From positions 1 to 64,000 of the forward strand of contig NZ_CADCWS010000003.1 in NCBI RefSeq assembly GCF_902806475.1: 64,000 nt of DNA. Direction: 5' to 3'. Made by a program: the position numbers and the translations under genes. Below, one piece after another: positions 52,398 to 60,883 of the stretch. Source of the stretch: Candidatus Frankia nodulisporulans (GTDB taxonomy: Bacteria > Actinomycetota > Actinomycetes > Frankiales > Frankiaceae). Under the pieces are notes generated by a model. That model searched no databases, was not told the DNA's origin, and worked only from the letters and a program-made list of their open reading frames with translations. Each line of letters begins with the position of its first letter. Positions within the stretch are counted from its first letter, which is position 1.

Positions 52398-52423
52398 ATA
52401 GGAACCCGCGAACCTCGAAGCAA
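52395..52423 (-). promoter_or_regulatory. Leaderless promoter of acyl-CoA dehydrogenase pair 4
   Basis: Minus strand: -35 TTGCTT (52423-52418), 17-base spacer, -10 TATATT (52400-52395), then seven bases to the ATG at 52387. The spacing fits a transcript starting at or next to the A of ATG. Confidence 0.6.
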
Positions 52424-52458
52424 CGTCGAAGTTCCCGGGTCGTCTTTCAAGGAGTGAC

Positions 52459-53247
52459 GTGGTCGAGCACGAGGAGCCGGAAGCCCCGGTACTCATTGAG
52501 GATCGGGGCCCGGTCCGGGTTGTCACCCTGAACCGTCCCGCCACCCTGAACGCCTCCGACGAGGGGCTGCACACCGCCCTCGCCGAGGTGTGGCCGGCCA
52601 TCGACGCGGCGAGCGAGGTACGGGCCGTCGTCCTCACCGGCGCCGGCAAGGCGTTCTCCGCCGGTGGTGATCTCGCCCTGCTCGACCGGATGGTCGCCGA
52701 CCCCGGGCTGCGCGCCAAGGTGATGGCCGAGGCCGCGGCGATCGTGCGCGGGATGACCTCGGTGCGGGTGCCGATCATCGCCGCCGTCAACGGCCCGGCC
52801 GTGGGCCTGGGCTGCAGCCTGGCCGCGATGAGCGACCTGGTCGTGATCGAGGAGCAGGCGTTCCTCGCCGACCCGCACGTCCTGCTCGGCCTCACCGCGG
52901 CCGACGGCGGCGCCCTGGTCTGGCCGCTGCTGATCAGCCTGCAGCGGGCCAAGGAGTACATCCTGCTCGGCGATCGGATTCCCGCGGCCGAGGCGCTGAA
53001 CCTGGGCCTGGTCAACCGGGTGGTGCCCCGCGGCGAGTCGGTGACCACCGCGGTCGAGCTCGCCAACCGTCTCGCCGCCCTGCCGCCCCAGGCGGTCGTC
53101 GAGTCGAAAAAGCTCATCAACAGCGGCTTGCGCCAAGCAGTGGCATCCTTGTTGTCCGGTGGGCTCGACAGCGAATCGGAGTCCTTCGACGAGCCGGCCT
53201 TCCAGAAGAACCTGGCCCGGATGTTGAGCAGGACGGGAGCGGCCTGA
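52459..53247 (+). CDS. Enoyl-CoA hydratase/isomerase family protein
   Basis: 262 residues from the GTG at 52459 with AAGGAG four bases upstream. Crotonase motifs: VRVVTLNRPATLNASDEGLH, GKAFSAGGDLALLD, AAVNGPAVGLGCSLAAMSDL and HVLLGLTAADGGALVWPLLI. The ADGG segment replaces the second catalytic Glu region of classical hydratases, as in several mycobacterial EchA-type proteins (inference). It is followed after two bases by an acyl-CoA synthetase, so both probably form one operon, divergent from pair 4. Confidence 0.9.
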   Translation: MVEHEEPEAPVLIEDRGPVRVVTLNRPATLNASDEGLHTALAEVWPAIDAASEVRAVVLTGAGKAFSAGGDLALLDRMVADPGLRAKVMAEAAAIVRGMTSVRVPIIAAVNGPAVGLGCSLAAMSDLVVIEEQAFLADPHVLLGLTAADGGALVWPLLISLQRAKEYILLGDRIPAAEALNLGLVNRVVPRGESVTTAVELANRLAALPPQAVVESKKLINSGLRQAVASLLSGGLDSESESFDEPAFQKNLARMLSRTGAA

Positions 53248-53249
53248 TC

Positions 53250-54902
53250 GTGGCGGACGGCAACGACAACGGCCCTGGCGACAGCGCTGGGACGGGCACC
53301 GGCGGCAGTAGCGGTGCCCGCACCGCGCGCTACCCGCGGTTGTCGGGGGTGCGGGCCGAGCTCGGTGAGCGTTACCGGGCCGAGGGCCAGTGGGACGAGC
53401 GCCGCCTCGCCGACGGCATCGAGGCCGCGGCGGCCAGCACTCCGGACGCGCTCGCCGTCGTCGACAACGAGGTGCGCCTGAGCTACGCGCAGCTCGCCGC
53501 CGCGGTCGCCGGCGGGGTGTCCACGCTGGCCGCCCGCGGGGTCCGCCCCGGCGACGCCGCGATCCTGGTCACCGGCAACACCCATCAGGGCGTCATCGCC
53601 TACCAGTCCCTGCTGCGGGCCAGGACGACCGTGGTCGGACTGGACCGGCGCAGCGGTGCGGCGGAGGTGCGCTTCGCGCTGGAGGCACTCCCGACCGATC
53701 CGTGGATCCTCGTGCCCGACCGGGAGGCAGAACGACTCGGCGAGGCCCTGGCCCTGGCGGGGGACCGGGTGCTGTCGCTGGAGCTGTTCGGCGCCGAGAT
53801 CGACCCGTCGGTGCCGGCGGCCACCTGGACCGAACCGAACCGCGACCGTGCCACGATCATCATGTTCAGCTCGGGTACCACCGGCCGACCCAAGGGTGTC
53901 GTCCACTCGCTGAACACCCTCACCGCGGGCCTGTTCAACCTCGAACGCTCCGTCGCCCACGACCACGTGGCGACGTTCCTGGTCAGCCCGCTGACCAGCA
54001 TCACCGGCCTGATGCAGCTGCAGCTCGCGGCCGATCGGCACGGCACCCTGCTGCTGGAGGACCACTTCAGTCCGACGGCCACCCTCGCGCGGATCAACGC
54101 CGAGGAACCGACTCTGCTCGGCGGTGCCCCGGTCATCCCGCAGCGGCTGCTGACCGCCGCGGCCGAGGCCGGGCCGGACGTGCCGGTGCGGCTGCGCCGG
54201 CTCACCCTCGGCGGCTCGATGCTGCCCCGCCCGCTGCTCGAGCTCGCCACCGACCGCTATGGCATCGAGATCGTGCGCATGTACGGCTCGTCCGAGGCAC
54301 CGGTGTTCTCCGGCAGTCTGCCCGACGACCCGCGTGAGCGGCGGCTGGCCGACGACGGCGTGCCCATCCGCGGCGGTGAGGTGCGCATCGGCTCGTCGGA
54401 GCACCCGCAGGAGGGCCTGCTGCGTGGTCCGAACCTGTTCCTGGGCTACCTCGACCCGGCCGATGACAAGGGTGCCTTCGAGGACGACTGGTACCGCACC
54501 GGCGACCAGATCGATGTCACCGACGGCCGGCTGACCGTCGTCGGACGACTCAAGGAGATCGTCAACCGCAACGGGTTGAAGATCTCGCTGAGCGAGCTCG
54601 ACGAGGCGTTGCTCGGACTGCCGGGCTCGACCGAACACGCCACGTTCGGCCTGCCGGACCCGGCCACCGGCGAACGCCTCGTGGTCGCCGTCGCGGTCGC
54701 CGACGGCGCGAACGTCACCCTGCAGGACGCGATCTCGCATCTGCTGGAGCTGGGTATCGCCAAGCGCAAACTGCCCGAGCAGCTGGTGCGCTGGAAGGGT
54801 CCGCTGCCCCGCACCGCCTCAGGCAAGATCGTCCGTTCCCGTCTGGTGATGGACGCCCCGGCGATGGACAGCGATCTGGCCGAACGTCTGCGCGAGGCCT
54901 GA
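53250..54902 (+). CDS. Acyl-CoA synthetase (adenylate-forming ligase)
   Basis: 550 residues from the GTG at 53250. After a ~30-residue Gly/Ser-rich leader: ATIIMFSSGTTGRPKGVVHS (P-loop), VRMYGSSEAPVFSG, DDWYRTGDQIDVTDGRLTVV, GRLKEIVNRNGLKISLSELD, and the C-terminal PLPRTASGKIVRSRLVMD with the catalytic Lys. It is the only intact ligase of the four. It activates a carboxylic acid to its CoA ester; substrate unknown. In an operon with the enoyl-CoA hydratase. Confidence 0.93.
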   Translation: MADGNDNGPGDSAGTGTGGSSGARTARYPRLSGVRAELGERYRAEGQWDERRLADGIEAAAASTPDALAVVDNEVRLSYAQLAAAVAGGVSTLAARGVRPGDAAILVTGNTHQGVIAYQSLLRARTTVVGLDRRSGAAEVRFALEALPTDPWILVPDREAERLGEALALAGDRVLSLELFGAEIDPSVPAATWTEPNRDRATIIMFSSGTTGRPKGVVHSLNTLTAGLFNLERSVAHDHVATFLVSPLTSITGLMQLQLAADRHGTLLLEDHFSPTATLARINAEEPTLLGGAPVIPQRLLTAAAEAGPDVPVRLRRLTLGGSMLPRPLLELATDRYGIEIVRMYGSSEAPVFSGSLPDDPRERRLADDGVPIRGGEVRIGSSEHPQEGLLRGPNLFLGYLDPADDKGAFEDDWYRTGDQIDVTDGRLTVVGRLKEIVNRNGLKISLSELDEALLGLPGSTEHATFGLPDPATGERLVVAVAVADGANVTLQDAISHLLELGIAKRKLPEQLVRWKGPLPRTASGKIVRSRLVMDAPAMDSDLAERLREA

Positions 54903-54951
54903 CCCGCGCGGGAGCCGACCCACCCGTGGCCCGGATCACCGGGGTCACGGG

Positions 54952-56736
54952 TCACATGGGTCTCGGGATCACGGGGTCGCCGTCCGTCATGGCGCCACCA
55001 TGACCGGTCGGCGGCGCGGGCCACAGGGCGGCCCCCGACCCGGTCGCGGGCGCCGCCACCGGGTCGGGGGCCGCTGCTGGGCGGCGGCGCCGGCCGCTCT
55101 TCGCCGCGTACATCGCCCGATCGGCACGCCGCAGCAGCTCCTCCGGACCCTCCAGCGGACCGGCCGCGGCCACCACCGCGAGCCCGACGCTCACGGACAC
55201 CCGACGGTCGTGTCCGTGGACCCGCAGCGGGTTGTACATGGCCTCGCGGACCCGCTGTGCCGTGAGCTCCCCGACCGCCCGCGGGTCGTTTCCGAGATCG
55301 CGCAGCAGCACGGCGAACTCGTCCCCACCGATGCGGGCGGCGAGATCCCCCCGGCGCACCGCGCCCCGTATCCGGCCGGCGACCGCGCGCAGCAGCTCGT
55401 CACCGGCGGCATGGCCCAGGGTGTCGTTGACCGCCTTGAACTCGTCCAGGTCGCAGTACAGCAGCCCCACCGGCGTTCCGTGCGCCCGGTGGTCCTGGAC
55501 CGCGTCGGCGACCTCCGCGTCGAACAGCATCCGGTTTCCCAGTCCCGTCAGCGGGTCGTGCAGCACCTGGTAACGCAGCTCCTGCTGGGCGACGCGCACG
55601 CTGACCAGGAGCCGGGTGTTCTGGGCGACGGTCACCATCTGCCGGATCAGCACGAGCGCCACCAGCGTGATGAACAGGGTCAGGGTGACTCCGCGCAGGG
55701 CGTCGCCCCGTGCCGCGGTCGCCACCACCAGCCCGGCGACGGCGCTCAGTGGCAGGTACGGCAGGTAGACGTGCGCCCACACCGCGAGCTGGTCGCCCCA
55801 TGACCGGCAGGGCGTGCCCGGCGCGGACGTCAGGCCCGGGCCGGGCCGCCTGCGCCCGGGCGGGACCAGCATGGCCAGCCCGAGCAGCGGCGGACCGAGC
55901 GCCAGCCCCACCCAGGCACTCGTGGTCTGGTTGATCTCCACCCGCTGGATCAGCGCCCACTGGACGCTCGCGCCGGTGGCGACCGTGGTGCACAGCGCGC
56001 CGGCCGCGTACAGCGCGACCGCCCGGGGACTGCGGGGACGGCCGAAGGTGAGCAGCAGCAGCAGGGCGAACAGCTCGGCGGCGCTGCCGAGGATGGTCCC
56101 GAGCCCCAGCCAGTACTGGGCGGCGGACAGTCCGCTGCTGTGCAGGTCGCCGAGCACCTCCACCCACAGCAGCAGAAGGACGGACCCGGCGATGAGCAGT
56201 CCGTCGAGGAGCATCAGCAGGTAGCGACCCAGGTCGGGCTTCGCCCGGCACGGGTCGGCCGCGTCGCGCCGGGGCTCTCCCGGCAGCGCCAGCACCGCCA
56301 GGAACGCCAGCCCCACCGGCACCAGGTGCACCGCGTTCAGGCTGGCGTAGTGCACCCGCCGGTCGTGGTCCACGCCGAAGACCACGATCCACTGGATCGC
56401 CCCGACCACGACGAAGACCAGCACTCCGGTCAGCAGCGCCCGCCAGCGCCGCTCCTCCCGGCGTGTGCGCAGCACCGCGACCACGCCCAACAGCAGCGAC
56501 CATCCGCTCAGGACCAGCGGCCCGAAGATCTCGAAGGGACGCCGATTCCCGCCGTCGAGCGCGGCCTGGGGGATGAGGACGGCGGCGACCAGCACCGCGG
56601 TGGCGAACGCGAGCAGGCCGAAGGCCCGACCGCCCAGTGGCGCCGCGGGCAGGAGAGCCGCGGCGACCCCTGACGTGGACGGCGCGCCGGGCGAGGCCCC
56701 CGGGTCGGTCGCGAGCGGAACACCAGCACGACGCAT
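54952..56736 (-). CDS. Membrane-bound diguanylate cyclase (GGDEF domain)
   Basis: 594 residues from the ATG at 56736 (AGGACG upstream; a start at 56775 is possible). About ten hydrophobic segments fill residues ~20-370, for example FGLLAFATAVLVAAVLI, LLTGVLVFVVVGAIQWIVVF and LLMLLDGLLIAGSVLLLLWV. A short linker follows, then a GGDEF domain with HDPLTGLGNRMLFDAEVADA and RIGGDEFAVLLRDLG (residues ~470). The catalytic GGDEF is intact and no EAL domain is present, so c-di-GMP synthesis is expected at the membrane. Low-complexity Ala/Pro tail. It interrupts the catabolic region and has no evident functional link to it. Confidence 0.92.
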   Translation of the reverse strand: MRRAGVPLATDPGASPGAPSTSGVAAALLPAAPLGGRAFGLLAFATAVLVAAVLIPQAALDGGNRRPFEIFGPLVLSGWSLLLGVVAVLRTRREERRWRALLTGVLVFVVVGAIQWIVVFGVDHDRRVHYASLNAVHLVPVGLAFLAVLALPGEPRRDAADPCRAKPDLGRYLLMLLDGLLIAGSVLLLLWVEVLGDLHSSGLSAAQYWLGLGTILGSAAELFALLLLLTFGRPRSPRAVALYAAGALCTTVATGASVQWALIQRVEINQTTSAWVGLALGPPLLGLAMLVPPGRRRPGPGLTSAPGTPCRSWGDQLAVWAHVYLPYLPLSAVAGLVVATAARGDALRGVTLTLFITLVALVLIRQMVTVAQNTRLLVSVRVAQQELRYQVLHDPLTGLGNRMLFDAEVADAVQDHRAHGTPVGLLYCDLDEFKAVNDTLGHAAGDELLRAVAGRIRGAVRRGDLAARIGGDEFAVLLRDLGNDPRAVGELTAQRVREAMYNPLRVHGHDRRVSVSVGLAVVAAAGPLEGPEELLRRADRAMYAAKSGRRRRPAAAPDPVAAPATGSGAALWPAPPTGHGGAMTDGDPVIPRPM

Positions 56737-56875
56737 GGACGGCGTCCTCCCTCCCCGCCCAGCATCACCCGGCACAACGGCCCGCGCATGCCAAAACCCT
56801 GCGATACGCGATCACATGGTGACGCCCTGACGCCAGACGCCCGGCCCACCATCGATGATCAGCCTGGCCGCCCGC

Positions 56876-58207
56876 TCACATCGCCGTCCGATGGTCGCCG
56901 GTACCGGGGCGCACGGGCATCGGCCGGACCATCGCGTCCACCGTGAACGACGCGACTAGCGCCCCGTCCTCGGTGTACACCCGGCACTCGCTGTGGGTCA
57001 TTCCCCCGTTCGCGACAGTCGAGTGATGGTGATAGCGCAGCCACTGGTCGGCGCGGATATCGGCGTGCAGCGACAGTGCGATCGCGTTGATACCGGTGGA
57101 CAGGCTGCGGTGGGCCTGCCACTGGCCGACGCCGGCGTGCGGGCGCATCGCCGCCGAGATCGAGATGTGCCCGGTGAACTGGGCGAGCAGTGCCGCATGC
57201 AGCGGCTGGTCGGCCGGCACCGCGCGAAAGCGCACCCAGGTGTCGATGGTCGGCGGCCCGACCGGTGCCGCCGGATCGTCGTCGTACTCCCCGGCCGGGA
57301 TCCGCAGATCCCGGCCGATGACCGCCATGTCGAGCGGCTCGGACTCGTAGGGCCCCGGGGCCGGCGGTGCCGGCGCCGCGTGGCGGAACACGTCCTCCCC
57401 GGTGACGTCGAGCAGCAGCGTCCCGGACGCGCGCCGCCGGCCACCCTGGTCGACGTGCGCGATGACGGAGGTGAAGCTGCGACCGTTGTTGAGCTCCTCG
57501 AGCTCGAACGCCAACGGCTCGCGGGCGTCGGCGGCCCGGTAGAACACCATGTGCGCCGACACGACGCGGCGGCCCGGCGCATGCCGGCTCGCGGCGACGA
57601 TCGCCTGGCCGAGCATCTGGCTGGCCTCGACCACGGGCCGCCCCGGGCTCGACAGGAACCCGCTGACGTATCGGCGCTCGCCGTCCGGGCGCACGTCCAG
57701 AATGTCGACCAGATCCGCGACGTCACCCCAGATCGGGAACTGCTTGACGGTGACGTCGCGCGGATCGTCCCCGTCGACCCCGTCGACGATCTCGACGAGC
57801 GCCCGGTCATGGTCGAACGTGACCAGCCCCGCGAGCCACTCTAGGCCGGCGGCCGGCTCGGTGAACAGCCACGCCACGTCCTGCCCGTCGACGACCGCGC
57901 CCGGCACCGGCGGCGCGCCCCAGCCGCGCAGCGCCGGCGGCACCTTGCCGTCGATCGACCAGGTCTGGGCGCCGCCCCGGACCGGGCAGGTGGCCGGCGT
58001 CGACGTCGGGGTGAACAGGTCGAGCCGCACATCCTCACGCGGGAAGTACAGCGCGGACGTCCCGTCCGGCTGCCGTCCCCACACCGTCGCGGTCGACTCG
58101 GCGATCAGCTGGTCCCCCCACCAGGCCCGGGCCCGCAACGGGATGGGGACGGCGACGAGGGCCGATGCCTCGGCCGGTTCGGAGGCCGCCTGCTCTGGAG
58201 CTGTCAT
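56876..58207 (-). CDS. DUF427 domain fused to TesB-type acyl-CoA thioesterase
   Basis: 443 residues from the ATG at 58207 (MTAPEQAASEPAEAS). Residues ~20-120: DUF427 fold with RARAWWGDQLIAESTATVWG, YFPREDVRLDLFTP, TCPVRGGAQTWSID. Residues ~185-443: double-hotdog TesB thioesterase with VSGFLSSPGRPVVEASQMLG, SAHMVFYRAADAREPLAFEL, GRSFTSVIAHVDQGGRRRAS and MTHSECRVYTEDGALVASFT. It hydrolyses acyl-CoA, perhaps to release CoA from dead-end intermediates. The DUF427 role is unknown. It lies four bases after the PaaI-type thioesterase gene on the same strand. Confidence 0.83.
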   Translation of the reverse strand: MTAPEQAASEPAEASALVAVPIPLRARAWWGDQLIAESTATVWGRQPDGTSALYFPREDVRLDLFTPTSTPATCPVRGGAQTWSIDGKVPPALRGWGAPPVPGAVVDGQDVAWLFTEPAAGLEWLAGLVTFDHDRALVEIVDGVDGDDPRDVTVKQFPIWGDVADLVDILDVRPDGERRYVSGFLSSPGRPVVEASQMLGQAIVAASRHAPGRRVVSAHMVFYRAADAREPLAFELEELNNGRSFTSVIAHVDQGGRRRASGTLLLDVTGEDVFRHAAPAPPAPGPYESEPLDMAVIGRDLRIPAGEYDDDPAAPVGPPTIDTWVRFRAVPADQPLHAALLAQFTGHISISAAMRPHAGVGQWQAHRSLSTGINAIALSLHADIRADQWLRYHHHSTVANGGMTHSECRVYTEDGALVASFTVDAMVRPMPVRPGTGDHRTAM

Positions 58208-58211
58208 GATC

Positions 58212-59243
58212 TCACTCTCCGTCGACGTGGACAGATGAACCTGCATGAACGGCTGGACCTGCGTGAACGGCAGGGCCGGGGTGGACGGCCGGGTCAGCAG
58301 GAAGAAACGGACTGGTCTCGGAGGAAGGATCGGAGACGCCCCGGGCGGTCGGCGGGTGCGGGCGGGCCGGGAACGTGCGGGCCGTCGCGAGGATGGCCAG
58401 GATGTCGGTGGCCTCGTCCCGCACCTCGATCGTGGCGACCACGCCCCGCGCCACGGCCGACCCGTTCCCGCCGGTCTCTCCCTCGGCCACGTCTCCCCCG
58501 GCCACTACTCCCCCGGCCACCCTGGCCTTCGCGACGGCGGGGCCCCGCCGGACCGGACGCAGGTACCGGATCCCCAACGACGCCAGCGTCGTGCCCGGTG
58601 GGGACACCCGCGGCGGCAACGAGAACAGCGCCTCCTCCATGAGCACCGGCACCAGCCCGCCGTTGAGCGTGCCGGCGGCGTTGGACATGTCCGGCCCCAC
58701 CCGCATCGACACCACACCGGGCACGACCGGCTCGCAGCGCAGTCGGGTGGCGATCGGCTCGCGCAGCCGGCCCCGGAGATGACGCATCGAGTCCAGGGCC
58801 CACCCGCCGGGCGGCATCCGCAGTGCCGGGTCGGGCGCCGGGACGAAGATGCTGCTGCCGATGCCGAGCAGGCGGCCGTCCTCGCCGACGAAGTCGATCG
58901 CGGACACCAGGACCGTCTGGCCCGACTTGACGGTCCGGCCGATTCCCCGCACCGTCTGGCCGCCCGCCGGAATCTCCTGGAACAGGTGCACGTCGAGCGC
59001 GAGGGTGACGGGGACCCGTGGGGCGATCTCGCGCACCCCCAGCAGGCCGAGCACCACGTCCGCGAGGGCGGCCAGCGCCGAGGCCCGCAGCCATGGCGTG
59101 CCCGGCACGGCGAGCTCGGGGACCGCGGGCAGCAGACCGTGCAGCTCGTCGCCGACCTCCTCGACCGTCAGGGCGAGCTCGCCGATGACGTTCGAGGTCC
59201 CCTTGCCGGCGCCTGCCGTGCCCCGGCTCGCCGTCGCACTCAC
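58212..59243 (-). CDS. PaaI-family acyl-CoA thioesterase, double hotdog
   Basis: 343 residues, start at 59243. Two hotdog halves: residues ~20-150 (VTLALDVHLFQEIPAGGQTV, VLVSAIDFVGEDGRLLGIGS) and ~165-290 (MRVGPDMSNAAGTLNGGLVP, LGIRYLRPVRRGPAVAKARV). NAAGTLNGG is the PaaI-type loop with the active-site Asn. The last ~35 residues are a degenerate repeat based on PAVHAG, encoded by a short tandem repeat near 58215-58290, probably not structured. Paired with the TesB-type gene. Confidence 0.85.
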   Translation of the reverse strand: MSATASRGTAGAGKGTSNVIGELALTVEEVGDELHGLLPAVPELAVPGTPWLRASALAALADVVLGLLGVREIAPRVPVTLALDVHLFQEIPAGGQTVRGIGRTVKSGQTVLVSAIDFVGEDGRLLGIGSSIFVPAPDPALRMPPGGWALDSMRHLRGRLREPIATRLRCEPVVPGVVSMRVGPDMSNAAGTLNGGLVPVLMEEALFSLPPRVSPPGTTLASLGIRYLRPVRRGPAVAKARVAGGVVAGGDVAEGETGGNGSAVARGVVATIEVRDEATDILAILATARTFPARPHPPTARGVSDPSSETSPFLPADPAVHPGPAVHAGPAVHAGSSVHVDGE

Positions 59244-60020
59244 CGCTGTGTCGTCACTGTCGGCCGTCCCGTCCCGTCATCGCCATGTCGCCGCCGCTCG
59301 GCGGTCGCCCGCCTGGTCCCCGCCGCGCGGTCGCCGCCGTGTCGTCCTCGTCGGGCCGTCGTCGGATGCGCGCGGCGCGGGCGCACGGCAGGCCGATCCG
59401 ACGGGGCCGAACCCGTTCGACTCTAAGGTCAGCGATGAGGTCGATGTCGAGTTTGCCGCCCGCGGCGGGACCCGGCCAGGTGGCGACCGTGGGTTACCCG
59501 GGCCCCGAAGCGGGGAGCTCTCACGACCACCGGGCGACAGGGTTGTCGCACCGGGCCGGCCCGGCGGGCTGACCATCACGCCGGATCGGCCAGTTCATCG
59601 CGCGGGATCGGCCGACCTCCCCGTCAGCGTTGACATCGCTCGTTGCGGTGCGATGTCATAGGCGCGACGACCGGGGATCATGATTCGGCCGGAGCGACAA
59701 CGTCCAGAACCCGCCGCAGCAGCGGTTGCCGCCCGTCCCTTTCGGCGCCGGAGACCCCCTGTCAGCGGTGGTCCGCGGACAGGCCGCACCGCCCGGGTCG
59801 CGACGAACCGGATATCGCCGCAACGGTTGTCACAGGCATCCGACATCAACGGCACCCGGTGCCACTGGCGCTCGGTGCCGCTGGCACCTAATGTCAGGTG
59901 TCATCCGGACGTCGCCGCATCCGATCTGACTGAAGAGCCGGCCGACGCGTGGCCGGGCCGCGCCGGTCGCTGTGACGACCGACGGTCGCAGCAGGCGTCG
60001 AACGAACTGGAGGGTCTCCC
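59244..60020. other. Long divergent intergenic region, thioesterase to mycofactocin-type SDR
   Basis: 777 bases. Frames here are short and show no family. Contents: an inverted repeat at 59631-59658, a second TGTCA repeat just after a -10-like TAATGT (59889-59894) at 59892-59903, and GGTGCC/GGCACC hairpins near 59868-59888. A regulated leader for the SDR gene is likely. Confidence 0.45.
59631..59658. promoter_or_regulatory. Regulon-type inverted repeat
   Basis: TGACATCGC (59631-59639) and GCGATGTCA (59650-59658) are exact reverse complements separated by 10 bases. TTGACATCGC (59630-59639) fits the regulon core at 9 of 10 positions. Confidence 0.5.
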
Positions 60021-60872
60021 ATGGGCAAGCTTGATGGCAGGGTCGCATTCATCACCGGAGCCGCCCGCGGCCAGGGCCGCAGCCACGCGGTGCGCCTCGC
60101 CCAGGAGGGCGCGGACATCGTCGCGGTCGACATCTGTGAGCAGATCGAGACCGTCAACTACCCGCTGGCCACACCGGAGGACCTCGCCCAGACCGTCAAG
60201 GAGGTGGAGGCCCTCGGGCGCAACATCGTCGCGGTCAAGGCCGACGTCCGCGAGCGCTCGCAGCTGCAGGCCGCCCTGGCCGAGGGGATCGCCCGCTTCG
60301 GCCGGCTCGACATCGTCCTCGCCAACGCCGGCATCTGCCCGTGGAAGGACATCACCCTGGTCAGCGGGTTCGTCGACAGCACCGACGTCGACCTGATCGG
60401 TGCGATGAACACCGTCGCGGTCAGCCTGCCGCACCTGAAGTCCGGTGCGTCGATCGTCATCACCGGCTCCACCGCCGGGATGATGAAGGGGACCACGGAG
60501 AACCTGGGCAACAGCGGTGGCGCCGGGTACGCGTGGGCCAAGCGGATCATCTTCCAGTACACCCAGACCCTCGCGCTGCAGCTTGCGGCCAGCAGCATCC
60601 GGCTCAACGCCGTGCACCCCACCAACACCAACACCCACCTGCTGCAGAACGACGACATCTACAAGGCGTTCCGGCCCGATCTGGAGAACCCGACCCGCGA
60701 GGACGCGGAGCTGGCGTTCCCAGCCATGCAGGCGATGCCGATCCCCCACATCGAGCCGAGCGACGTCAGCGACCTGGTGCTCTTCCTCGTCTCCGACGAG
60801 TCGAAGTACATCACCGGGCAGAACTTCCGCATCGACGCCGGCGCCATGCTCAAGGGCGAGTCGGCGATCTGA
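60021..60872 (+). CDS. Mycofactocin-coupled SDR family oxidoreductase
   Basis: 283 residues, ATG at 60021, GGAGG upstream. N-terminal MGKLDGRVAFITGAARGQGR followed by SHAVRLAQEGADIVAVDICE is the signature of the mycofactocin-associated SDR family (TIGR03971), whose NAD is tightly bound and recycled by mycofactocin. Tyr/Lys are in GGAGYAWAKRIIFQYTQTLA; the C-terminal loop NGAHPT-type segment reads LNAVHPTNTNTHLLQ. It oxidises an alcohol, possibly steroid- or terpenoid-like (inference). No mycofactocin biosynthesis gene is in the window. Followed by another SDR 11 bases later. Confidence 0.9.
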   Translation: MGKLDGRVAFITGAARGQGRSHAVRLAQEGADIVAVDICEQIETVNYPLATPEDLAQTVKEVEALGRNIVAVKADVRERSQLQAALAEGIARFGRLDIVLANAGICPWKDITLVSGFVDSTDVDLIGAMNTVAVSLPHLKSGASIVITGSTAGMMKGTTENLGNSGGAGYAWAKRIIFQYTQTLALQLAASSIRLNAVHPTNTNTHLLQNDDIYKAFRPDLENPTREDAELAFPAMQAMPIPHIEPSDVSDLVLFLVSDESKYITGQNFRIDAGAMLKGESAI

Positions 60873-60883
60873 CCGGGCCAGCC

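Noticed and set aside
59438-59450. TCGATGTCGA at 59441-59450 as an additional regulon site
   Set aside because: It lacks the TTGA half and any dyad or promoter context; judged a chance partial match.
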